Assembly (NCBI GenBank): GCA_963995505.1
Contig: OZ023185.1
Location: forward strand, 15,263,691 to 15,327,690
DNA length: 64,000 bases
From: Hypericum androsaemum
Lineage: Eukaryota > Streptophyta > Magnoliopsida > Malpighiales > Hypericaceae
Direction of reading: 5' to 3'
Position numbers and translations under genes: made by a program. The notes beneath the pieces were generated by a model. It saw only the letters and a program-made list of their open reading frames with translations. It had not been told where the DNA came from and ran no database searches. This document shows positions 22,908-33,082 of this stretch, piece after piece (the stretch's first letter is position 1; every line of letters starts with the position of its first letter).

Positions 22908-25900
22908 TCATTTCGTGGGCTTTAATCCCATTCCCCTCGATGATACCTCAACTTGGTCTCTCGTTAGACCTTTAGTTAAAGGATCTGCGATGTTCTCTTT
23001 TGACTTTACATAGTCTAAAGATATCACACCCGTTCTCAATAACATTCTCACGGATTTATGTCTACGACGTATGTGTCTAGACTTTCCATTATACACATTA
23101 TTCTGTGCTCTTCCAATCTCTGATTGATTATCACAGTGCACGCTAATAGAAGGCACTGATTTTGACCACATCGGGATATCCTCCAAAAAACTTCGGAGCC
23201 ATTCTGCCTCTTCAGCTGCTAGATCCAGCGCTATGAACTCTGATTCCATAGTTGATCTAGCAATGCAAGTTTGTTTGCATGATCTCCACGAGACTGCCGC
23301 CCCTCCAATTGTAAATATGTATCCGCTCGTGGATTTTATATTCTTGGAGTTTGAGATCCAGTTCGCGTCTGAATACCCTTCCAGAATGGTTGGATGTCTC
23401 GTATAGTATAATCCATAGTTAGCAGTGTACCTTAGGTATCTAAGGGCTCTAACTATCGCTTTCCAATGTTCATAATTAGGATTACTCGTATATCTCGATA
23501 ATCTGTTAACCGAGTTTGTAATATCTGGTCTAGTACAGTCCATGAGGTACATTAGACTGCCTACAACTCTAGAATATTCTAGTTGTCTCACACTTTCTCC
23601 GCGATTCTTGCAGAGACTCGACACCACTTCCATAGGAGTTCTCGCAATTATATTGCTATCCTTATCCAATTTATCGAGTATCTTTTCGACATAGTGACCT
23701 TGGGAAAGCGCGTAACCTTCTGAAGTTTTGGTGATTTTCATCCCAAGTATTACATCAGCTTGTCCCAATTCTTTTATGTCGAAATTTTGTGACAACATTT
23801 TTTTGGTAATTTTGATATTATCATTATTACCCACGATCAACATCTCATCTACGTAGAGACAAACTATCACATAGTCATTATCATCTCCTTTTACGTAGAC
23901 ACATTTATCGCATTGGTTTATCTGAAACCCGTTAGATAGCATTACACTATCACACTTTTTGTGCCATTGTTTAGGTGCTTGTTTTAGTCCATACAAGGAT
24001 TTTACAAGTTTACACACCTTATGTTCTTTACCTGGAACCACAAACCCTTCGGGTTGCTCCATGTAAATCTCCTCTTCCAAATCTCCATTAAGGAAGGCCG
24101 TCTTCACATCCATTTGATGGATCTCTAGGTTAAACAAAGCCGCCAAGGCTATGACTAACCTAATAGACGTTTTCCTGGAGACAGGAGCATATGTGTCAAA
24201 ATAATCAACACCCTCAGTTTGCTTGTAGCCTTTAACAACAAGTCTTGCCTTGTACTTATCCACTGTACCATCAGGCTTCATCTTCTTTTTGAAGATCCAC
24301 TTATGGCCTAGTGGTTTACTACCCAGAGGTAGATCTACTAGTTTCCAAGTGTGATTATGTAAGATAGACTCTATCTCACTATTCACCGCTTCCTTCCAAA
24401 GAGCAGAGTCTGTAGAAGACATTGCTTCTTTGTAGGTTACAGGATCCTTTTCTAACAGATATGTTAGGAAATCTGATCCGAAGGACTTTTCTTTTCTAGC
24501 CCATTTCCCACGTCTAGGCTCTTCAACTTCATCTTGAGGTTCCTCTCCCCCCACATTGCTCCCACTTTAGTCAACTTGACGGTCAATACCAGTTCGAGCT
24601 TTGTGAGGAAAGATTTCCTCAAAGAATGAAGCATCCCTAGCTTCTATGATAGTATTTACGTGGACATCAGAGTTATCTGACTTGTGTACTAAGAATCGAT
24701 ATGCAGCACTATCTTGTGCATAACCGATAAACACACAATCTACCGTCTTGGGTCCTATCCTTGTCCGTTTAGGAGGTGGGATCGGAACCTTAGCAAGACA
24801 TCCCCAAACCCTTAGGAATTTATAGCTAGGCGCATGACCTTTCCATAATTCGTAAGGTGTTTTATCCAACTTTTTGTGTGGTACCCTGTTGAGCACATAG
24901 TTGGCCGAAAGCACAGCTTCCCCCCACAAATTCCTTGGTAATCCGGAACTAATAAGCATCGCATTCATCATTTCCTTAAGCGTCCTATTCTTCCTTTCTG
25001 CAATTCCATTTTGCTCGGGAGAATAAGGCGCCGTGGTTTGATGAACGATTCCATTCTCGGCACAAACTTGTACAAATGGAGATTCATATTCACCACCTCG
25101 GTCACTTCGAAGATTTTTGATCTTCTTGCCAAGTTGGTTCTCAACTTCATTCTTATAGTGAATGAACATGTCTATTGCTTCGTCTTTACTTCTCATCAAG
25201 TAGACATAGCAATATCTCGTACAATCGTCGATAAAAGTTATAAAATAATTTTTACCGCCACACGTCTGTACGTATTTTAAATCACATACATCGGTGTGGA
25301 TTAAATCCAACGGTTCCGTGCTTCGCTCAATCGAGTGGGAAGATATTTTGGCGTATTTGGCCTCAACACAAGTCTCGCACTTATGTTTGTGATCAATGTT
25401 GAATTTTGGTAGTAGGTTAAGTGATATTAGCCTTTGCAAAGAATTATAATTCACATGACCTAGTCTACCATGCCATAAATGTAACGACACGCGAGAATAA
25501 GCAACCTTTACTTTCTTATTAGCCTTCTCGGCAACATTCATTACATCATTGCTCGTGCTAGCCTTATTGGCAGCACCCACATCAATCTTATCATTAGACT
25601 TTGCCTTTGGAGCTAAAGTCATTACACTCATCTTGAACAGATTGTTAGTCAAGTAGCCCTTGCCAACAAACATCCCTCCCTTCGACATGATGACCTTGTC
25701 AGACTCGAACACGAGCCGAAAGCCCCTCTTGTTGAGCACCACTCCGGAGATGAGATTCTTCTGGATCTCGGGCACATGCAGCACATCGGTCAAGGTGAGC
25801 TCCTTACCCGAGGTCATTTTTAGCATGACCGTCCCTTTGCCTTCAACCTTTGAGACTGCAGAATTTCCCATGTAGCAGTTCTCATCATTGACCGATTGAT

Positions 25901-27026
25901 AGGTCTTGAACATCTATTTATTGGCACAAATGTGGCGGGTAGCCCCTGTGTCCACCCACCATTCCTTCGAGTTCCCACCCACGAGGTTCACCTCGGACAC
26001 AACGGCCGTGAGGTGCATCTCATCGAGGTCGGAGCTCAAGGTAGCCTCCGCAATGTTAGCATTGGCGGGCTTCTTCTTCTTGTCCTTGCTTGGTCCTGCC
26101 GTCTTCTTGCCCTCTGCGGCTAGACGTTTGTAGCAATCTTTGGCACGATGGCCGGTCTTGTTACAAATAAAGCAGGCACCGGTAAAGCTCTTGTTCTGAG
26201 CATCTCCCTTGGAATCATTTGAGCATTTCTGCTTGTTCTCACGGGAGCTCCCCCCGGTCTCGACCACATTGGCCTTAGCAACCATGCCACTCGGTTTCTT
26301 ATCAACCTTTCGGTTGTCTTGCTCGATGCGCAACCTTCGGATAAGGTCCTCGAGAGTCATCTTCTTCCTCTTGTGCTTGAGGTACATCTTGAAGTCCTTC
26401 CAAGATGGTGGTAATTTCTCAATTACCATCGCCACTTGGAGGGCATCATTGATGGCCATTTCCTCCGTTGCAAGATCATGAAAGATCAATTGCAACTCTT
26501 TGCATTGTTCCACAACGCTCTTTCCATCGACTATCCGATAGTCATGGAAGTGCCTGGCCACAAATTTCTTTGCACCGGCGTCGTCAACCTTATATTTGTG
26601 CTCCAACGATTTCCAAAGATCCTTAGACGTTTCTTTGGTATAGTAGATGCCGTAAAGCGAATCGTCGAGAGAACCTAATATATAGTTGCGACATAGGTAA
26701 TCTTCATGTACCCATGCGCTGTGGATCGCGGTTTGATGTGGATCACTCACATTCTCTTTGGGTTTCTCTTCCTTGACATACCGGCTAAAGTTCAAGGCGG
26801 TCAAGTAGAACAATATTTTTTGTTGCCATCTCTTGAAATTTCTACTCTTGAACTTTTCCGGTTTCTCAAGATGAGAGTACGGCAGTAGCATTGGGTGTCT
26901 ATGACCCGGCGTGACGGCCTCAGCGCCGCTAGCCCTCACAACAGGAACCTCCTCGTTCAAGTTGTCATTAGCGGTGTTCGTCGCACCAGAGTTGTTAAGT
27001 GGGGGAGAGTTGTTAATTCCAGCCAT
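22908..27026 (-). pseudogene. copia gag-pol polyprotein of element 3, two nonsense codons
   Basis: A single reading frame of 1373 codons interrupted by TAG at 25914-25916 (right after the protease motif [13 protein letters not shown]) and TAA at 24567-24569 (between integrase and RT). In order: gag (FKRWQQKILFYLTALNF), an intact zinc knuckle (CFICNKTGHRAKDC), protease, the HHCC finger (LWHGRLGHVN), the integrase core ([19 protein letters not shown]), RT ([19 protein letters not shown]) and RNase H ([15 protein letters not shown]), ending GLKPTK. The RT motif at 23844-23855 is YVDE instead of YVDD. The leader before gag is 740 bp (27027-27766), and its first bases next to the LTR (ATCTTAAACTC) are not the usual initiator-Met primer site. 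Confidence 0.95.
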
Positions 27027-27766
27027 CTAAAAATATCACCAAAATAGACTTTTGTAAGTAACGGGTTTGAGTCCAACAGAAAACTCAACACGTTGAAAAA
27101 CTTTAATATACAATTATGGGCCAAGCCCAGGTTTCCCAATAAATTAGAGCAATTAGAATAACCCAACGGTCATCCACAAATAAAATAAACCCAGCGATGA
27201 TATTCAGAAGTAACGCTGGAAACTGTCAAGCCCGCATTCAACAATTGGTGAATTCAATTCAGTTTGGATTTAGGCCGATTTACTTTTGATGTAACCGACT
27301 ACTAACTGTAGTTGACACGTTACGAGAAAAATTGATAATTAGATCAGTAGCAATTTAAAACCTCAAACCGTTGTCTATAGTATAATTAACGAAACACCTT
27401 CCAATTATTTAATCGAATGTTACAGAAGCAAAAAACGTTTTTCTACTAATTCATTTATTTCCTTGTTTCTGTCAAACACCAAACGAAGCAAGCAGATTAA
27501 ATATGCTTACGTTATAAGAGAGATCATGACAACAATTGTAAAAAATAAGATTTAGTCCACATAACAGAATTAGTACAGAACAGTTTGCAGGTTTAATTTT
27601 GCAAGAAAGTGACTTTCAATATACTGCTAAAACTTCTTGAAAATTAACACAACAGAACAGTTTGTAGTTTGCAGGCTACGAGGGTATGTCTATAAACTAG
27701 AAAATGCTACTGGATGGCAAGAATGATTACGAACATAATTTACTAATACTAATAAGAGTTTAAGAT

Positions 27767-28953
27767 TGTTGGACATGATATTAGTAAATTATGGTTTTAA
27801 TTCGAGTAAATAAACATAAGCAACACAAAAGAGAAGGGTAGAAGTATGCTCACGATCACACTTGTAAGTAAGTGTGTAAAACCGTCTCCTTCGAGCTAGG
27901 GATTTCGGATGCAATTCTGGACGAGGCCACAGTTTTACCGTGTGCCCTTAAACTCTTATTACCCGCCTATATGCTTCAGGCCTCCGTGGGTAAGAGAGTT
28001 CCCAAGGTACAACGCCCAACCTCGTGTACAAAAGGAAGCACTTTCGTACACCTTTCGAACCTTTCGTAGCCTTAGAATTCCGACACAAATGGAAGTGAGA
28101 GATGCTATGCTATGGAGGGATAAGTAGAGAGCTCAAGGAAGAGTGAGAGCTGGGATGATTTGGAATGAAGGAGGTGGGCTCCTTTTATAGGCAGCCTTGG
28201 ACCTCCAATAGCCAAATCCAGATTTAATAGGGCCATTAACCCACCCATTAAATGGGCTGTTACAAGTCCCATAAAATCCCCAACATAAATAGGTTGTTAC
28301 TCTCATGAATTTAAAATTCGAATTTAAATTCAAATGGCAGCTGGCAAGAGAAGGTTCCAGAACCAGAGGACTTTTTGGGCCTAGGAGCGCTACAACAAGT
28401 CCGGCCCAGTTCTAAAAAGATAAGGCCCTGGAACAATTCCCACAATTCCCACAATCCGCACCCGAGCCCGAGCCCGGCCCGGCCCGGTCCGGGATGGGGC
28501 GGGGTGCGCGCGCGTGCGTGCGTGCGTGCCGAGCCGTGCCGGGCCGGACGGACGGCGCGAGAAGCCTCTCTCTTCTCCACCAGTTTACCCATGCAAGACT
28601 TCTAGTCCCTTATAAACTTGTCTCAGCATGGTGCGCTAACCAATGTGGGATTGTGCTTATTTTAATAACAACCATACCACTTTAAAGCCAATTTTCATTC
28701 ACCCTGAGAATTGGATTTTCGCAAGTGTTATATATCGTTACGAAGCTCTATCAACGAGCTTCGTATTGATCTCACAAACACCCAAAATCAATTGGTGTGA
28801 CCTTCAATTAAATTAGCTCAAAGTTGCCCACTAATTATTTTGTTATTATATTTAATTAGGATTCTCCCTCTAATTAAATATTTGGGCCAAAGCCCAATAC
28901 ACTCACTTGTATTGGGCCATCTCTTCCTTGGTTAATAAACCAATTCTCCAACA
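27767..28953 (-). repeat. 5' LTR of element 3 (1187 bp)
   Basis: Same ends as the partner LTR. A minus-strand TATA box is at 28193-28200. It contains an expanded GC-rich block at about 28455-28600, including GCGTGCGTGCGTGC, which is absent from the 3' LTR. It lies 273 bp upstream of the small Cys-rich gene at 29227. Confidence 0.97.
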
Positions 28954-29115
28954 GTTGATACCAATTCGAAAATGAAAAATCGGTCCATTAAATATTTAAA
29001 TACTAAATAGTTTCCAAAGTAAAATATAGCTTAAATGCTCTTTTCTTTTCCTGGTACCCCACATGCTTCACTTTATATAAATGAACTATCAAACAACCAA
29101 ACTGCCTCAACTCTC

Positions 29116-29124
29116 TATATATAT
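29116..29124 (+). promoter_or_regulatory. TATA box of the small Cys-rich gene
   Basis: TATATATAT lies 103 bp upstream of the ATG at 29227, followed by a pyrimidine/CA-rich leader. The spacing would give a 5' UTR of about 75 nt. Confidence 0.6.
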
Positions 29125-29226
29125 TCCCCTTCTTCAAGACCACCACCATTAGCATCATCAACACTCTTTTTTTGCAAGAAAATTCAGCCGAGTTGGCCTA
29201 AACCCGAGGCTCTAGAGTCGACCAGA

Positions 29227-29433
29227 ATGGTGTGCTTTTGTTTTCTGGTGGATCAGACGAAGAAAGTGAGGAGAAGCAAGCCGGCAGCCGGGATTTGCTC
29301 CAGGTGCGGTGGGGGTGCAAGCGTGGTCGACATGAAGACGAGTACGAGGTTCTGTTGTGTCCCATTCTATTGCAAGTCTTGGAGGGCCATCGTCTGTACT
29401 TTCTGTGGTGCGGTTCTTCGCTCTTACCATTGA
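29227..29433 (+). CDS. Small conserved plant Cys-rich (zinc-ribbon-like) protein, 68 aa
   Basis: The open frame extends further upstream, but the ATG at 29227 gives the form I recognise from other plants, MVCFCFLVDQTKKVRRSKPA. Two CX2C pairs (CSRCGG near residue 26 and CTFCG near residue 58) suggest one bound zinc ion. There is a basic patch (KKVRRSK) near the start and an aromatic middle (FCCVPFYCKSWRAIVC). A TATA box and a short leader sit at the expected distance, which supports a real gene. Family members are annotated as uncharacterised proteins; I know of no tested function. A 3' UTR follows, and no intron is needed. Confidence 0.75.
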   Translation: MVCFCFLVDQTKKVRRSKPAAGICSRCGGGASVVDMKTSTRFCCVPFYCKSWRAIVCTFCGAVLRSYH

Positions 29434-30198
29434 TCAAATGCCGTTTTCGTTTCTAACGTGTTGGTGTCCTGAAATAACCAAAACCAAGAGGCATGTGTAA
29501 TATATATAGTTTTTGTTTACGAGCCTTGTAGTATCCGGTTAATACAAAGACTCGAACTCGAGGTTTTGTTTAAGATAATCAACTCCTTCCTTGATCGACT
29601 GTAACATAAGGTGGTGCTTATTTCCTCGTTCAGTTTTGCATTGGATTTTTGTTTCCTAACCCTGGGTTATTGGGTTAAAGATGCAATAGGGAATGGAGTT
29701 TATTTTGGAAGCTAGTTTTTTCTCGTCTTGTTTTATTTTTGACAGTTGTGTAATTAATTTTGTTTTCCGACGAGTATATATAATTGATTCTCCCGGTCTC
29801 TAATATTCTCCAGAAAATTAATTAGCTCATGAACCAAAGTTATTTATTGTGTCTGGTGGCTGAAAGGAGAAGAAAAAAGTTGAAAGGCGTAAATGAATCA
29901 CACGGATTCAACTGTTGCAGCCGTTCATTTATAGTGCAAGAGATTCCTGTCTTATTTTAGAGAATTCACGGGTGTTAAATTTCTCATACTACAAAATTAG
30001 AGTTGTAAACTCTATAAAAGAACGTATAACATTATTGCTGCAAACCATATATAACTACTACTTTCAAATTACATAGGCGTTGTGCGTTCTATCTTTCTCC
30101 CGTCGTACTTTTTCCAAGAGGTTAAAGACAGCCATTGCATCCAACGGCCTCCTTTATTGCTAGCCGCCTACCGCGTAGATTTTAGATTTTTTAAAATG
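29434..30198. other. Intergenic region after the small Cys-rich gene
   Basis: It includes the gene's 3' UTR (perhaps to about 29800). The rest is AT-rich DNA with no recognised gene or repeat, up to the MITE target-site duplication at 30199. Confidence 0.5.
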
Positions 30199-30207
30199 GA
30201 ATTATAT

Positions 30208-30539
30208 GAGAGCGGATTTGGTCCTAGAAGACCAAATCCAACAAGGACCGTCATGAACAATCCAATGGTTTACTCAGTTATAATTCAATAGTTTATTTAG
30301 TTATGATTCAATGGTCTACCTAGTTATGATTCAATAGTTCATTTTTTTCCGTCCCGGACAAATCGGGACCGTCCCAGTTACGATTCAATGGTTTACTCAG
30401 TTACGATTCAATAGTTGTGAGTTTTTTTCATTTTTCCTCCCCGTATTTCCACATTTTTGCAAAATAGTCCCCGCATGTCCTTCAATAAAAATTCTCCAGC
30501 ACCGTACTGGATTTGGCCTCCAGGACCAAATCCGGTCCC
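30208..30539. mobile_element. MITE with 9-bp TSD, Mutator-like
   Basis: The 9-bp direct repeat GAATTATAT flanks the element at 30199-30207 and 30540-30548. The ends are inverted repeats of about 33 bp. The left begins GAGAGCGGATTTGGTCCTAG; the reverse complement of the right begins GGGACCGGATTTGGTCCTGG, and both continue to CCAAATCCA. The 332-bp interior has no ORF and consists of repeated GATTCAATRGTTYA words. A 9-bp duplication is typical of Mutator-like elements. The outermost bases of the two ends differ slightly. Confidence 0.75.
30250..30425. repeat. Repeated GATTCAATRGTT words inside the MITE
   Basis: The motif CAGTTAYRATTCAATRGTT or close variants occurs six times (about 30260, 30285, 30310, 30335, 30380, 30402), mostly spaced about 24-25 bp. 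A ~46-bp interruption contains CCCGGACAAATCGGGACC, itself a short inverted repeat. Confidence 0.65.
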
Positions 30540-30548
30540 GAATTATAT

Positions 30549-31458
30549 GCCAAATCCTGCTTCTGGCTAAATAATTGGATGTTAAAAAGGAAGACGATTA
30601 ATTTTGATTGCAGTTAGCCTCCAACTTCCAAATGTTCCACAACAATCTTCCTACCCAAACTAAAACCTTAAGATAACAAAATCAGAGATATAGCTATAAT
30701 CCATTTTAGCACGTCTTTATGAGTTAATATTTCTACTTAATTTAAGTTTTCAATATTGAGATAAATTTTTACACGAATACTTACACACATAAAATTCTCA
30801 AGATAATTTTTTTGGTCGTGACCATATTTAGTATTTACCGAGAGTTGGTTACCGTTTTTACGTTCCCGTGTGGAAAGCGTCACTGTTTTTCTCTGAAACA
30901 GTCGGTTTGGAGCGGGAACGCAGAGACCCCCATGCCGGTATTTAAGGCTGTCCTCGTTCTGACCATATCTCCTACCTTTTCTGGTTCTACCCCGACACAG
31001 AGATAAGAAGTAAATTACATGATCTAAAGAAATATATATAATTACTGTTCTGTGACTGCACTTTTTTGAAGGATATGTTGCTAGAGCATTTCGTTAAGAA
31101 AGTAATTTACATGATATAATAGAAAAATATATAGACATAAGGACAGAAAACATTAACATAGATCTCGTATTGTACTCCGTTGATACAATGGAATTACACT
31201 GTCAGGTGGTGAAATTTGTTATATTGATTTTAATATTAACTTCTCCGGTTAACAATGACCTAACCAAATAACTTTTGACCAAAGCATCAATTATCAAATA
31301 TAGAGTTACACACGAGATGTAACTCTGTGTTAACAGTTAATTACTTTTTTATAACAGCTAAGTACCCATAAGTGCTCGATAACTTTTATATTTTTTTTAT
31401 AAGTGGGTAAATTAGCTGTTACAAAAAATAGTACATATTTGAGATGAATTGCTATATT
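30549..31458. other. AT-rich intergenic region
   Basis: No gene is recognised. A less AT-rich patch at about 30810-31005 has an open frame but no family match and no gene signals. The rest is AT-rich up to the target-site duplication of element 4 at 31459. Confidence 0.5.
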
Positions 31459-31463
31459 GTCTT

Positions 31464-32142
31464 TGTTAGTTTTAACGTGTAACTAACGAGTAATTATATG
31501 TTAAATCTGATTAATTAATAAACTAATTTGTTAATAATAAATTACTTACTTGTTGAAGCAAGAGGTCCACAGGTTCCGGTCGACTATGTCTTCGTGTCAG
31601 TTAAATTACGATCACGTTATAACGGATTCGTAATTGATTTTCACGAGATTTCCTCTATTGAAAATCTGATAAAAATTCAGGGACTATTTCAAAGTTTTAC
31701 CTTTCTATTGAGTGATTGTCTGGCGAATTTCATTATGGTTCAGCCAGATTTCTCTTTTTATAGGAAAATCTGGCCAATCAGAACATGCTACGAGGCGCGC
31801 ATGGCTGCCACGTGGCACTTCTGGGCCGCATGTCCGCCACATGGCAAATCCGGGCTGCATGTCCACCATGTGGCATGCCACGTGGCACTTCTAGGCCGCA
31901 TGTCTGCCATATGGCAAAGCTACCCCTAGCTTTGCCATGTGGCGCCACATCAGCGTGCCACGTGGGCCGCCAACTCTGGTGGCAACTACGTCAGCGCCAC
32001 GTCACGCTGACATGGTGCCTGGCGTGGCCCTGGACCGGTCAACGCGGGTTGACCGGTCTATTCCACCCAACATTTCGGCCTGATGGGCCTGTGCCCAATC
32101 AGGCACAATAATAATTGTCTGATTGGGCCTAAAGGTCCAACA
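31464..32142 (-). repeat. 3' LTR of element 4 (679 bp) with a G-box repeat array
   Basis: It starts TGTTAGTTTTAAC and ends AAAGGTCCAACA. A minus-strand TATA-like box (CTATAAAAAG) is at 31754-31763. At about 31800-31975 it has repeated words GGCCGCATGTCCGCC and GCCACGTGGC; the G-box core CACGTG occurs near 31810, 31879 and 31960. The purine-rich GAGTGAGAGA directly inside (32143-32152, minus strand) is the likely polypurine tract. Confidence 0.95.
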
Positions 32143-33082
32143 TCTCTCACTCAATTATTATTAACCTTGATCAATATCTATCAGATTTCTTTAAAGGATT
32201 TTGTGCGACCAGCATACGTCGAGTGTATTAAGCCAAATTCAAGAGCACGGACACTCAGGCTACTTAAATAGTAGCATCTCGATAACTTTTTTGTAAAATG
32301 CATGCTATTACCCCAGGACTCATGTCATATTCCATTGTTCACATTAGTGATTTCAAACAATTATATTCGGGTTCACTATTGCACTTTTTAATAGAATTAG
32401 TGCACCTGAACCACGAAACTCAGAATGTGATGAACATAGTTTCTTCTTCCTTAACTATATTCTTTTTATAATGATGCAGCCTGCTTTTCTGGTCAGCCCT
32501 GCCAGGTCGGATCGCTATGCCATAACCTTTTCATAGCAGCACTGGACCATACTTCCAGAAAACGTTTAGGATCTTAAGGGTAGGTTTCGGGAATCACAGT
32601 TCTCGAAAATTGGTCTGATACCAGGGATTGTAAAATTACTCAATATTTTCATCCCATCCAGTGGTCGATTACCACACATGATACTGATCACGTGTTACAG
32701 TGTACATTCCTTTTTAAAAGAACACATGTCATTTAACACCATACTAGAGTACTAGCCTTAGCTTAACTCTGGGCTAATAGGACAGACAGTATGATAAGTT
32801 TCACTTATATCTTATCATATGGATTGTAGAAAATCTAAATGCAGCAACTTATTCCTGCATCCCATAAGAAAACTTGCTCTTGAGCAAGACGGCATTCCGT
32901 CATAGAATATGCACTTATAAATGTCAAATAACTGTCTCATCTCATCTAGGAATCAACTTCTTGACTCTCACTGAGGTAAACACCCGTGTGAGTGGGCTAC
33001 TTCTCTGTCTGACATATTTCATAAATAACTCATATTGCCAAATAAAACTCCTTTATTCCAACTAATTAGATTACAAATGAAA

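Larger units (their letters stand above)
21205..28953 (-). mobile_element. Complete Ty1/copia LTR retrotransposon (element 3), TSD GTTGA
   Basis: The two LTRs are 21205-22314 and 27767-28953, both starting TGTTGGACATG and ending TTCTCCAACA. The 5-bp target-site duplication GTTGA is at 21200-21204 and 28954-28958, so both edges are exact; length 7749 bp. The polyprotein lies on the minus strand between 27026 and 22908. It has only two in-frame stops and no frameshift, so this is the least decayed of the four elements by coding content. A polypurine tract (ATGTGGGGGAT on the minus strand) lies at 22315-22325 beside the 3' LTR. The RT active site reads YVDE, so self-mobilisation is unlikely. Confidence 0.97.

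Noticed and set aside
30812..31006. Possible small gene in a less AT-rich patch
   Set aside because: A 64-codon frame with no family match and no recognisable promoter or splice context.
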